Positions 25,600-33,121 of a stretch of 64,000 bases of DNA are shown piece by piece. Numbering within the stretch: position 1 is the stretch's first letter; each line of letters begins with the position of its first letter. The stretch is taken from the NCBI GenBank assembly GCA_016744705.1, contig JADGDU010000005.1, forward strand, positions 129,762 to 193,761, written 5' to 3'. The notes beneath the pieces are model-generated. The model ran no database searches and was not told the origin of the DNA. It saw nothing but the letters and a program-made list of their open reading frames with translations. Source of the stretch: Candidatus Krumholzibacteriia bacterium. GTDB lineage: Bacteria > Krumholzibacteriota > Krumholzibacteriia > LZORAL124-64-63. The position numbers were made by a program, and so were the translations under genes.

Positions 25600-26127
25600 T
25601 TACGCCGATACAGATAAAATACTGGTTCTTTTCCCAGCTGCTTCGTTAACCTGTTCGCTCACAGGTTCCACTGGGCTTGAGGGAGCCACTGCAGGTTTCG
25701 AGCCAGTTGTGGACTTGGCATTCTCTCTGGCCGCATTTTCTGCAGTTCCGGGAGGAATCTGACGCCAGGCCTTGATGAGCGGATCAATCACACGGAGGCA
25801 ATTGATGAGATGCACTTCGTCCAAATCAACCAAAACTTCCAGGTGTTGGTGGAACATGAAATCATAGAGGTTGTCCAGATTCTGAGCAACTTCGCCGCCT
25901 ATGGAATGATCCAAAGCTCCACGCAATTCAGATACGATGCGTTGGCTATGGTTAACCTTTTTGGTCATTTCAACCCGGTTTTCTTCTCGCAAGGCTTTTT
26001 GGGCCAACAGAAGATCCGACTGCATCTTTTCATAAAGCAGCACGATCATTTTCTCCTTACTCATGGAGTTTATGTCAGCTTCCCTATACCGTTGCACGCC
26101 GTGGTTGTTGTACATTCGTCCTGCCAT
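25600..26127 (-). CDS. fliS: flagellin chaperone FliS
   Basis: Cytosolic chaperone that binds the C-terminal helix of flagellin and prevents early polymerisation. Conserved region: YNNHGVQRYREADINSMSKE, then IVLLYEKMQSDLLLAQKALR and MFHQHLEVLVDLDEVHLINC. At 175 aa it is longer than the usual ~130 because of a Pro/Ser/Ala-rich C-terminal tail (~130-175). The ATG at 26127 directly abuts GGAAGG, so the fifth codon, ATG at 26115, may be the real start. It lies 16 nt after fliD and should serve all six flagellins upstream. Confidence 0.92.
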   Translation of the reverse strand: MAGRMYNNHGVQRYREADINSMSKEKMIVLLYEKMQSDLLLAQKALREENRVEMTKKVNHSQRIVSELRGALDHSIGGEVAQNLDNLYDFMFHQHLEVLVDLDEVHLINCLRVIDPLIKAWRQIPPGTAENAARENAKSTTGSKPAVAPSSPVEPVSEQVNEAAGKRTSILSVSA

Positions 26128-26143
26128 CCTTCCAAAACCGAAT

Positions 26144-27484
26144 TTAGTTTGAACTATAAAGAGCGCTGCCTTGGGACTGAAGCTGAGAGACCATCATTTC
26201 CATGGCCGTAAATTTCCGCTCCATGGTTAGCTGGTAAGAGGCAATGCTTCTCTCATATCGATCGATGCTCTGATCGGCGTAATCGATTTTGGTGTTGAGT
26301 GCATCGGTGGAAATTTTGAACAGTCCGTCAATGCTGTCGGTCATGTTTTCAATGGCCTGATCAAAGAGATAGGCTTTACCGAGGTTGCCTTCCCTTTGGA
26401 CAAACAAATCCCGCACACCGTTGAAATCATCTTCCAAAGCTTCGGTGAATTTGTCTTCATCCCAGTCCAGTGATCGGCCATCGCCGCGGCTGATGCCCAC
26501 TTGATAGAAGGAAGTGATACTGCCCAACCCACCATCAAGAGAAGAAGAGGAAATATTCTCAATGCGACTGGCCACGGAGCGAAGGGTAGGGTTTCCATAC
26601 AAGTCGCCATCCTGGGCGCCTTCGGCTTCGATGTATGCGTATAGGTCATTGTAGGTGTCTACGAAAGATTTGACCTTTTCGGCAATCCCATCACCATCTA
26701 CCGCCACATTCACTGTAATGACTTGATCGGCTGATGGGTCGTCTTCATCAAATTCGGTTATTTGGGCCAAGTTGATGGTCAAACCGCTGATCACTTCATC
26801 GGAGCTATTGCTACCCATGGTCACGGTTGTGCCATCAATTTCAATGGTGGCGTCACTGGCTGGCTGGGGAGTTGTGACCAGGGGGGTGCTACCGCCGCTG
26901 AGTCCACTGACGTCCATGGTGAAGGAGTTATCACTACCCTCTTCTTCACTGCTGAGGACCAGCCGGTAATTGCCACTTTCACTACCATCGTTGATGATGG
27001 TCGCTGTGATTCCGTCCACGTCGTTATTGATCTGGTTTTTGAGGCCTTCAAGGCTGGTGTAGCCAGTAAGGTTTAAGTCAGTGGTTTCTCCGTTGATGTT
27101 GAAACTGACGATGCCCGTTCCCATGGAGGCGTTGAGATCATCATAACCCTGGCTGATGGATTTCTGAGATTTTGCCAATTCTCGAATTTTGATTTGGTAA
27201 CTGCCGGCTGCAGCATCACTGCCTGCGGAAACAGTCATAAAGTTTTCGTCACTGGTGGAGGCCGTAAGGGAACTGAACTCGGATGCGGAATCCAGTTCGT
27301 TCATGGCGTTCTGCATGGCCGTCAGTTTGGTCTTCATGATGGTCAAAGCAGAAATTTGGGTTTGGTAACCTTGTTTCCGGGCCTGGATGCGGTACATGGG
27401 GGCTCGGCGCAATTCCACCAACTGAGACACGATGGAGCCAGTGTCAAGTCCGGTGGCTAATCCTGAAAATGCGATGTTACTCAT
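26144..27484 (-). CDS. fliD: filament cap protein FliD (HAP2)
   Basis: Pentameric cap that folds incoming flagellin at the filament tip. The 446 aa protein starts MSNIAFSGLATGLDTGSIVS and ELRRAPMYRIQARKQGYQTQ, the consensus FliD N-terminus, and ends with the paired helical region DQSIDRYERSIASYQLTMER and FTAMEMMVSQLQSQGSALYS. A flagellin-IN-like segment (SFNINGETTDLNLTGYTSLE) is near residues 115-140. GGGAG precedes the ATG. It sits between flaG and fliS, all downstream of the flagellin genes. Confidence 0.96.
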   Translation of the reverse strand: MSNIAFSGLATGLDTGSIVSQLVELRRAPMYRIQARKQGYQTQISALTIMKTKLTAMQNAMNELDSASEFSSLTASTSDENFMTVSAGSDAAAGSYQIKIRELAKSQKSISQGYDDLNASMGTGIVSFNINGETTDLNLTGYTSLEGLKNQINNDVDGITATIINDGSESGNYRLVLSSEEEGSDNSFTMDVSGLSGGSTPLVTTPQPASDATIEIDGTTVTMGSNSSDEVISGLTINLAQITEFDEDDPSADQVITVNVAVDGDGIAEKVKSFVDTYNDLYAYIEAEGAQDGDLYGNPTLRSVASRIENISSSSLDGGLGSITSFYQVGISRGDGRSLDWDEDKFTEALEDDFNGVRDLFVQREGNLGKAYLFDQAIENMTDSIDGLFKISTDALNTKIDYADQSIDRYERSIASYQLTMERKFTAMEMMVSQLQSQGSALYSSN

Positions 27485-27537
27485 TAAATTCTCCCAGTCC
27501 AGTCAGTTAGTCGATCCTTCGACACTGCCAAGCTCCG

Positions 27538-27960
27538 TCAAATCATCTCGTCGATGACCATACCTGAGAGATCGTCCAGTTTCTGATGCAGGTTTAGCAC
27601 TTTTTCCGATGGAAATTGTTTTACAACCTCACCATTGGGATCTTGTATTTGAATGACAAATTGTTCTGTAGATTCATCTTGTTGGATAGAAACCTTGTGG
27701 GGTGCGCTGGCCACTTCGTTGATTCTGTTTTGCAGCTTTTCGGCAACCTCTACAGTTTCCTCGTAAGTTGTGGTAAGGGCGGGGGTTGGTTTCTCGCTTG
27801 AGGATGCTTTAGCTGGTTCCCTGCTGGGTGGCGGAACGATTTGACGTTCTTCCCTGAGGGAGATTTGTTTGGAAGTTTCAGGAATGATGTCCGTTGTTTG
27901 CTCCACGGAATCTTTTAATGGAGCGTCCGGTATTCCTGAAATGCTACTGATGCTGGTCAT
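27538..27960 (-). CDS. flaG: FlaG-family flagellar protein
   Basis: Small FlaG-like protein of 140 aa, conserved next to fliD in many bacteria, where it limits filament length. The C-terminal ~70 residues carry the domain: VSIQQDESTEQFVIQIQDPN, GEVVKQFPSEKVLNLHQKLD and DLSGMVIDEMI. The N-terminal half is Pro/Ser/Glu rich and likely unstructured. AGGAG lies upstream of the ATG. A stable GC hairpin separates it from the last flagellin, so it may be expressed at a lower level than that gene. Confidence 0.88.
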   Translation of the reverse strand: MTSISSISGIPDAPLKDSVEQTTDIIPETSKQISLREERQIVPPPSREPAKASSSEKPTPALTTTYEETVEVAEKLQNRINEVASAPHKVSIQQDESTEQFVIQIQDPNGEVVKQFPSEKVLNLHQKLDDLSGMVIDEMI

Positions 27961-27984
27961 GATATTACTCCTAAGATTGGAGGC

Positions 27985-28010
27985 CGGGGCCCCGCCGCAG
28001 CGGAGCCCCG
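27985..28010 (-). other. GC-rich hairpin between flagellin A and flaG
   Basis: CGGGGC / GCCCCG stem with an additional CCGC/GCGG pairing inside, 9 nt beyond the flagellin stop on the minus strand. No T run follows. It probably protects the flagellin mRNA 3' end or attenuates read-through into flaG-fliD-fliS. Confidence 0.6.
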
Positions 28011-28018
28011 TTTCAAAA

Positions 28019-28840
28019 CTAGCCCATCAGAGCCATGGCCAGGTTACTGCTCATGTTGGCCTGGGACAGCATGGACACACCAGCCTGTTGCAGAATCTGA
28101 TTACTGGTCATTTTTGAAGTTTCCTTCGCAATGTCCACGTCACGGATCCGGCTGTTTGCGGCTGAAAGGTTTTCACTGGTCATACTGATGGTTCGGATGG
28201 AGCTTTCCAGACGATTCTGGACTGCACCAAAGTCAGCACGGGCAGTGGTTACGGATTCAATAGCGGCGTCGATTTCACCCATAGCGGTTCCGGCGTCACT
28301 TGCGGAGTCGATACCGGCTGAGATGCCAATGCCAGCGGCATTCATATTAGTACTCAAAGCCACGGAAACCTGATCAGCGGTTCCGGTGCCAATACCAACC
28401 TGGATGTCAACATCGAGGGTACCGTTCAAGAGGCTAACACCGTTAAATTCGGTGCCTGCGGCAATACGATCAACTTCTGAAGAGAGAGCGGTGAATTCCG
28501 AATCCAGGAAACCACGATCGGTATCACTAAGTGTACCATTCATGGATTGTTCGGATAATTCTTTCATACGCAAAAGAATACTGGAGACCTCATCGAGAGC
28601 CCCTTCACCAGTCTGTACCAAACTGATACCATCGGCTGCGTTTCGGCCCGCTTGATCCAGAGACCGGATGTCAGCTTTCAAGCCTTCACTAATGGCCAAA
28701 CCGGCAGCATCATCACCAGCGCGATTGATTCGCAAACCGGAACTCAGCTTTTCCATGGATTTGGTATAAGCGTTCGAAGTGTTAGAAAGGTGACGTTGAG
28801 TGTTCAGTGAACTGACGTTTGTATTGATGCGGATTCCCAT
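28019..28840 (-). CDS. flagellin (copy A)
   Basis: Filament subunit of 273 aa with only the D0/D1 core: MGIRINTNVSSLNTQRHLSN and LSSGLRINRAGDDAAGLAIS at the N-terminus, SRIRDVDIAKETSKMTSNQI and LSQANMSSNLAMALMG at the C-terminus. No D2/D3 insertion is present, so the filament surface is compact. It is the most divergent of copies A-E (for example SLNTQRHLSNTSNAYTK) and the last in the tandem array, with its own sigma-28 promoter and a GGA-loop hairpin in a 125-nt leader. AAGGAGGAAT precedes the ATG. It ends in the conserved LG-type Gly at the stop. Confidence 0.97.
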   Translation of the reverse strand: MGIRINTNVSSLNTQRHLSNTSNAYTKSMEKLSSGLRINRAGDDAAGLAISEGLKADIRSLDQAGRNAADGISLVQTGEGALDEVSSILLRMKELSEQSMNGTLSDTDRGFLDSEFTALSSEVDRIAAGTEFNGVSLLNGTLDVDIQVGIGTGTADQVSVALSTNMNAAGIGISAGIDSASDAGTAMGEIDAAIESVTTARADFGAVQNRLESSIRTISMTSENLSAANSRIRDVDIAKETSKMTSNQILQQAGVSMLSQANMSSNLAMALMG

Positions 28841-28884
28841 GACATTCCTCCTTGAAATGATTGTAGGGACTTTTAAGCCTTCAG

Positions 28885-28901
28885 CCGGATTTCCTATCCG
28901 G
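28885..28901 (-). promoter_or_regulatory. CsrA-site-like hairpin in the flagellin A leader
   Basis: In the RNA: CCGGAT - AGGAA - ATCCGG, a perfect 6-bp stem with GGA in a 5-nt loop, 44 nt before the start codon; a second GGA is in the GGAGG Shine-Dalgarno. Two such sites form the CsrA-responsive leader of Bacillus hag. Confidence 0.6.
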
Positions 28902-28940
28902 ACCAGAATTGGTTTTACTGAGAGGCTCCTTTCTTTGCCC

Positions 28941-28966
28941 TAAAGCTAGATTTTTAGGGCCGATAT
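28941..28966 (+). promoter_or_regulatory. possible face-to-face sigma-28-like promoter (+ strand)
   Basis: TAAA - 14 nt - GCCGATAT on the + strand; consensus is TAAA-N15-GCCGATAA. It opposes the minus-strand sigma-28 promoter of flagellin A, and the two -10 boxes form a dyad GCCGAT-N9-ATCGGC. A transcript would run antisense toward flagellin B's 3' end. No gene lies downstream on this strand, and chance symmetry is possible. Confidence 0.3.
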
Positions 28967-28971
28967 ATGAT

Positions 28972-28999
28972 TGATCGGCATTAAAGGTCAAAACCTTTA
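28972..28999 (-). promoter_or_regulatory. sigma-28 (FliA) promoter of flagellin A
   Basis: Minus strand: TAAAG - GCCGATCA with 16 nt between TAAA and the -10 box; consensus GCCGATAA has 7/8 match. It lies ~132 nt upstream of the start codon, leaving a long leader that contains the CsrA-type hairpin. Confidence 0.7.
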
Positions 29000-29138
29000 G
29001 CTCTTTTAATCAAAAAATACCTTTTTTATGAATTTCGTGATCAAGGGAATTGATCTAAAGGGGGAATTAAAGCGATTAGGCGGGAAAACAGCACAACAAC
29101 AAACACCTTGCAATGAGTGCCCGTTGGTCATCATATCA

Positions 29139-29165
29139 ATAAAAAGGGCGAGCCGAAGCTCGCCC
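29139..29165 (-). terminator. Rho-independent terminator of flagellin B
   Basis: Minus strand: GGGCGAGC - TTCG - GCTCGCCC followed by TTTTTATTG. The very stable C(UUCG)G tetraloop makes this the strongest terminator in the array. It separates copies F-B from copy A. Confidence 0.93.
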
Positions 29166-29216
29166 CATGGTATCCTAAAGTGAACCCTTTCGGGCACCAC
29201 TCACCATTTTAAAACC

Positions 29217-30038
29217 CTAACCAAGTAATGACATGGCCAGTCCGGTGGTCATGTTGGCCTGGGCCAGCATGGACACACCTGCCTGTTGCAAAATCTGGAA
29301 CGAGGTCATTTTGGAGCTCTCATGAGCCACGTCCACGTCCCTGATCCGGCTATTGGCAGCGGAAAGGTTTTCCGATGTCATGTTGATGTTCCGGATAGAA
29401 GTCTCCAGGCGGTTTTGCAGTGCACCAAAGCTACCACGTGCGGTGACAACCGATTCAATGGCTGTATCGATTTCGGCCATAGCTGTGGCCGCGTCACTGG
29501 CATTGCCAATACCCGTGGTGGTACCGATACCGGCTGCGTCCATGTCGTCTGACAACGCAACGACCACTCGGTCAGAGGTGCTGGTTCCAATACCGACCTG
29601 GATGTTTACATCCAAGGTACCATCAAGTAGTGAAACAGCGTTAAATTCAGTACCTTCCGCAATGCGGTCGATTTCTGAAGTCAGCGCCGTGTACTCACTG
29701 TTGAGGTATCCACGGTCCGTGTTGGATAAGGTTCCGTTCATGCTTTGTTCTGTCAATTCCTTCATCCTCAAGAGAATGGAGGAGACCTCGTCCAGCGCAC
29801 CTTCAGCAGTCTGGATCATACTGATGCCATCAGCACCATTACGACCAGCCTGGTCCAGAGCCCGGATATCAGCTTTCAATCCCTCGCTGATGGCCAGGCC
29901 GGCAGCATCATCACCGGCGCGATTAATGCGCAGACCGGAGCTGAGCTTTTCCATGCTCTTACCAAAAGAGTTGGTCGAATTCTGAAGATGACGACGAGTG
30001 TTGATTGAAGAGACGTTGGTGTTGATACGGATTCCCAT
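29217..30038 (-). CDS. flagellin (copy B)
   Basis: D0/D1-only flagellin of 273 aa. The start is ATG 30038 (AAGGAGGAAT upstream, product MGIRINTNVSSINTRRHLQN); the frame continues to 30071 but without a ribosome site. It is almost the same as copies C and D; differences cluster in the D1 turn region (SDRVVVALSDDMDAAGIGTT). The C-terminus is SRIRDVDVAHESSKMTSFQI then LAQANMTTGLAMSLLG. It is the last gene before a strong terminator and has a UGGA-loop hairpin in its leader. Confidence 0.97.
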   Translation of the reverse strand: MGIRINTNVSSINTRRHLQNSTNSFGKSMEKLSSGLRINRAGDDAAGLAISEGLKADIRALDQAGRNGADGISMIQTAEGALDEVSSILLRMKELTEQSMNGTLSNTDRGYLNSEYTALTSEIDRIAEGTEFNAVSLLDGTLDVNIQVGIGTSTSDRVVVALSDDMDAAGIGTTTGIGNASDAATAMAEIDTAIESVVTARGSFGALQNRLETSIRNINMTSENLSAANSRIRDVDVAHESSKMTSFQILQQAGVSMLAQANMTTGLAMSLLG

Positions 30039-30069
30039 GACTATTCCTCCTTGAACAGATTTGGGTTGC

Positions 30070-30083
30070 AAGCATCCATGCTC
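30070..30083 (-). promoter_or_regulatory. CsrA-site-like hairpin in the flagellin B leader
   Basis: RNA: GAGCA - UGGA - UGCUU, a 5-bp stem (one G-U) with GGA in a tetraloop, 31 nt before the start codon. Confidence 0.5.
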
Positions 30084-30110
30084 ACAATTTGGGACAAATG
30101 CCCCTATGGC

Positions 30111-30139
30111 GGGGCGGGGGTCATAATTGACCCCGCCCT
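30111..30139 (-). other. strong hairpin between flagellins C and B
   Basis: Inverted repeat GGGGTC / GACCCC extended by GGC/GCC with a single bulged base and a 6-nt AT loop, 13 nt after the flagellin C stop. No T run follows on the minus strand, so it suggests RNA stabilisation or partial termination rather than a full terminator. Confidence 0.6.
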
Positions 30140-30152
30140 CCTAAGGCCATTG

Positions 30153-30974
30153 CTAACCAAGCAATGACATAGCGAGTCCAGTGGTCATGTTGGCTTGGGC
30201 CAGCATGGAAACACCTGCCTGTTGCAGAATCTGGAACGAGGTCATTTTGGAGCTCTCGTGAGCTACATCCACGTCCCTAATCCGGCTGTTGGCAGCGGAC
30301 AGGTTTTCAGAAGTCATGTTGATATTTCGGATGGAAGTTTCGAGGCGGTTTTGCAACGCACCAAAAGTTCCACGCGCTGTCACAACAGACTCAATGGCTG
30401 AATCGATCTCGGCCATGGCGGTGCTGGCGTCGCTGGCATTACCAATACCAGTGGTAGTGCCAATACCAGTAGAGTTCATGTTGTCACTCAAGGCGACAGC
30501 CACACGATCGGTGCTGCTTGTGCCAATACCGACCTGGATATTTACATCCAGCGAGCCGTCCAAAAGAGATACTGAGTTGAATTCAGTACCTTCGGAAATA
30601 CGGTCGATTTCAGAAGTGAGAGCAGTGTACTCACTATCCAGGTATCCCCGGTCTGTATCAGACAAGGTGCCATTCATGCTTTGTTCTGTCAGTTCCTTCA
30701 TCCTCAAGAGAATGGAGGATACCTCATCCAATGCGCCTTCTGCAGTCTGGATCATACTGATGCCATCGGCACCGTTACGACCAGCCTGGTCCAGAGCCCG
30801 GATATCAGATTTCAAACCTTCACTGATGGCCAGGCCAGCAGCATCATCACCGGCACGATTGATACGCAAACCGGAGCTAAGCTTTTCCATGCTCTTTCCA
30901 AAAGAGTTGGTCGAGTTTTGCAGGTGCCGGCGAGTGTTGATCGATGAAACGTTTGTATTAATGCGGATTCCCAT
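30153..30974 (-). CDS. flagellin (copy C)
   Basis: D0/D1-only flagellin of 273 aa, opening MGIRINTNVSSINTRRHLQN with TGGAGGAATA upstream. It is one of the near-identical central trio; specific residues include GLKSDIRALDQ and SSTDRVAVALSDNMNSTGIG. No obvious promoter lies in the 116-nt gap to copy D, so it is probably transcribed with D and E. Its leader has a hairpin with AAGGAA in the loop. Confidence 0.97.
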   Translation of the reverse strand: MGIRINTNVSSINTRRHLQNSTNSFGKSMEKLSSGLRINRAGDDAAGLAISEGLKSDIRALDQAGRNGADGISMIQTAEGALDEVSSILLRMKELTEQSMNGTLSDTDRGYLDSEYTALTSEIDRISEGTEFNSVSLLDGSLDVNIQVGIGTSSTDRVAVALSDNMNSTGIGTTTGIGNASDASTAMAEIDSAIESVVTARGTFGALQNRLETSIRNINMTSENLSAANSRIRDVDVAHESSKMTSFQILQQAGVSMLAQANMTTGLAMSLLG

Positions 30975-31002
30975 GTCTATTCCTCCATGAACAGGTCGGG
31001 TT

Positions 31003-31020
31003 TAGAGCTTCCTTGCCCTA
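31003..31020 (-). promoter_or_regulatory. CsrA-site-like hairpin in the flagellin C leader
   Basis: RNA: UAGGGC - AAGGAA - GCUCUA, a 6-bp stem with one G-U pair and GGA in a 6-nt loop, 28 nt before the start codon. Confidence 0.55.
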
Positions 31021-31090
31021 AGCAGAGATTAAGTTCTCTGTAGTTTGACGGGAGTCAGAATTGATCCCGCCCCTTGTTTCTTGTCGGTGC

Positions 31091-31912
31091 TTAACCAAGC
31101 AACGACATAGCGAGTCCAGTGGTCATGTTGGCCTGGGCCAGCATGGACACACCTGCCTGTTGCAGAATCTGGAACGAGGTCATTTTGGAGCTCTCATGAG
31201 CCACATCCACGTCCCTGATCCGGCTGTTGGCAGCGGACAGGTTTTCAGAAGTCATGTTGATGTTTCGGATGGAGGTTTCCAGCCGATTTTGCAATGCACC
31301 AAAGGTGCCTCGCGCTGTGACAACAGATTCAATGGCTGAATCGATCTCGGCCATGGCGGTGCCGGCGTCGCTGGCATTGCCAATACCAGTGGAAGTGCCG
31401 ATACCAGCAGAGTTCATGTTGTCGCCCAATACTACAGCCACCCGATCGGTGCTGGATGTTCCAATACCGACCTGGATATTCACATCCAGCGAACCGTCCA
31501 AAAGGGCCACTGAGTTGAATTCAGTGCCCTCTGAAATACGATCGATTTCTGACGTGAGGGCAGTATACTCACTGTTCAGATAACCACGGTCTGTGTCAGA
31601 CAAAGTGCCGTTCATGCTTTGCTCTGTCAGTTCCTTCATTCTCAAGAGAATGGAGGAGACCTCATCCAGGGCGCCTTCAGCAGTCTGAATCATGCTGATG
31701 CCATCGGCACCGTTACGACCAGCCTGATCCAGTGCCCTAATATCAGCTTTCAATCCTTCACTGATGGCCAGTCCGGCAGCATCATCACCGGCGCGATTGA
31801 TACGCAGACCCGAGCTAAGCTTTTCCATGCTCTTTCCAAAAGAGTTGGTGGAGTTTTGCAGATGCCGCCGTGTATTGATCGATGATACATTTGTATTGAT
31901 GCGGATTCCCAT
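31091..31912 (-). CDS. flagellin (copy D)
   Basis: D0/D1-only flagellin of 273 aa, about 97% identical by eye to copy C; differences include SVALLDG and AVVLGDNMNSAGIG. It starts MGIRINTNVSSINTRRHLQN with AAGGAGGAAT upstream. Its leader differs from the others: the hairpin closest to the start has CCUC in the loop rather than GGA. No terminator separates it from copy E. Confidence 0.97.
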   Translation of the reverse strand: MGIRINTNVSSINTRRHLQNSTNSFGKSMEKLSSGLRINRAGDDAAGLAISEGLKADIRALDQAGRNGADGISMIQTAEGALDEVSSILLRMKELTEQSMNGTLSDTDRGYLNSEYTALTSEIDRISEGTEFNSVALLDGSLDVNIQVGIGTSSTDRVAVVLGDNMNSAGIGTSTGIGNASDAGTAMAEIDSAIESVVTARGTFGALQNRLETSIRNINMTSENLSAANSRIRDVDVAHESSKMTSFQILQQAGVSMLAQANMTTGLAMSLLG

Positions 31913-31939
31913 GATATTCCTCCTTGAATATTTGGGTGC

Positions 31940-31953
31940 GGGCCGAGGGGCCC
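31940..31953 (-). other. hairpin in the flagellin D leader without GGA
   Basis: RNA: GGGCC - CCUC - GGCCC, 27 nt before the start codon. It takes the place of the GGA-loop hairpins of the other flagellin leaders but lacks the CsrA motif. Confidence 0.5.
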
Positions 31954-32018
31954 TGCTTAAATTTGATTAATTCATTTTCCGAAGGGCCTCAAACCCAACT
32001 TATTCTTTGCTCTCGGTA

Positions 32019-32843
32019 TTATCCGCTGAGTAAAGACATGGCCAAACCAGTGGTCATGTTAGCCTGGGCCAGCATGGAGACACCCGCCTGTTGCAGAATC
32101 TGGAACGAAGTCATTTTGGAGCTTTCATAAGCCACATCTACGTCCCTGATCCGGCTATTTGCCGCGGATAGGTTTTCAGAGGTCATGTTGGTGTTACGGA
32201 TGGAAGTTTCGAGGCGATTCTGAATGGCACCAAAGTTTCCCCGCGCGGTAACAACAGCTTCAATGGCGGAATCGATTTCACCCATGGCCGTACCGGCGTC
32301 ACTGGCATTATTGATACCTGTCAGAGTGCCAATGCCCGTGGAGTCCATGTTCGTGGTCAAAACTACAGCCACTTGATCCACGGAAGTGGTTCCAATACCA
32401 ACTTGGATACTAACATCCAAAGTTCCGTCCAGAAGGCCCACTGAGTTGAATTCGGTGCCTTCGGCAATGCGGTCGATTTCATTGTTGAGAGCAGTATATT
32501 CGCTGTTCAGATAACCGCGGTCGGTGTTGGACAGGGTGCCGTTCATGGATTGTTCCGTCAGCTCTTTCATGCGCAAAAGAATGGAAGAGATTTCGTCCAT
32601 GGCGCCTTCACCAGTTTGAATCATACTGATGCCGTCGGCAGCGTTCCGTGCCGCTTGGTCCAGGGCACGGATGTCAGATTTCAACCCTTCGCTGATAGCA
32701 AGACCAGCGGCGTCATCACCGGCGCGGTTAATGCGCAAACCGGAACTGAGCTTCTCCATGCTTTTACCAAAAGCATTGGTTGAGTTGGCAAGATGGCGTT
32801 GGGTGTTAATCGAAGAGACATTGGTATTGATGCGGATTCCCAT
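32019..32843 (-). CDS. flagellin (copy E)
   Basis: D0/D1-only flagellin, 274 aa. ATG 32843 is the start (AAGGAGGAAA upstream, product MGIRINTNVSSINTQRHLAN); the longer frame to 32882 has no ribosome site. It is intermediate between the B-C-D trio and copy A (ALDQAARNAADGIS, TTSVDQVAVVLTTNMDSTGI) and ends LAMSLLSG, one residue longer than the trio. A near-consensus sigma-28 promoter 128 nt upstream probably drives E-D-C-B. Confidence 0.97.
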   Translation of the reverse strand: MGIRINTNVSSINTQRHLANSTNAFGKSMEKLSSGLRINRAGDDAAGLAISEGLKSDIRALDQAARNAADGISMIQTGEGAMDEISSILLRMKELTEQSMNGTLSNTDRGYLNSEYTALNNEIDRIAEGTEFNSVGLLDGTLDVSIQVGIGTTSVDQVAVVLTTNMDSTGIGTLTGINNASDAGTAMGEIDSAIEAVVTARGNFGAIQNRLETSIRNTNMTSENLSAANSRIRDVDVAYESSKMTSFQILQQAGVSMLAQANMTTGLAMSLLSG

Positions 32844-32925
32844 TTTGTTTTCCTCCTTGAAAACATTTAGGACAAAGGCCACTAGTTGTGGCGATTTTAA
32901 TGATGTCTGCCGACTCCAGCTTCGA

Positions 32926-32943
32926 GAGCAAATCCTTTTGCCC
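32926..32943 (-). promoter_or_regulatory. CsrA-site-like hairpin in the flagellin E leader
   Basis: RNA: GGGCAAA - AGGA - UUUGCUC, a 7-bp stem with one G-U pair and a tetraloop that is exactly AGGA. It lies 82 nt before the start codon, within the predicted sigma-28 transcript. Confidence 0.55.
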
Positions 32944-32970
32944 TGTGGCCTTCTGCGTCCGGCGATTTAG

Positions 32971-32997
32971 TTATCGGGGGGAGTAAAGAGAGCTTTA
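32971..32997 (-). promoter_or_regulatory. sigma-28 (FliA) promoter of flagellin E
   Basis: Minus strand: TAAA - 15 nt - CCCGATAA. Spacing is ideal and only the first base of GCCGATAA differs. It follows the terminator of flagellin F and precedes the start codon by ~128 nt. Confidence 0.75.
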
Positions 32998-33007
32998 GTA
33001 AAATTTC

Positions 33008-33049
33008 AAAAAAAAATAACCGGCCTTCCCAAAAATAGGGGAAGACCGG
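33008..33049 (-). terminator. Rho-independent terminator of flagellin F
   Basis: Minus strand: CCGGTCTTCCC / GGGAAGGCCGG stem (one internal mismatch) followed by TTATTTTTTTTT. It insulates copy F from copies E-B. Confidence 0.93.
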
Positions 33050-33121
33050 CTTGGGCTCTGCTGAGAGAATTGAGGTTAAGGCACTCAAAATCCGTTTTGA
33101 AATCCCTTAAGTCCCAGGACC

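Noticed and set aside
29353..29985. 210-codon + strand frame opposite flagellin B, repeated opposite C and D
   Set aside because: It recurs only because the flagellin genes are duplicated; the translation is an antisense artefact with Ser/Arg/Pro bias.
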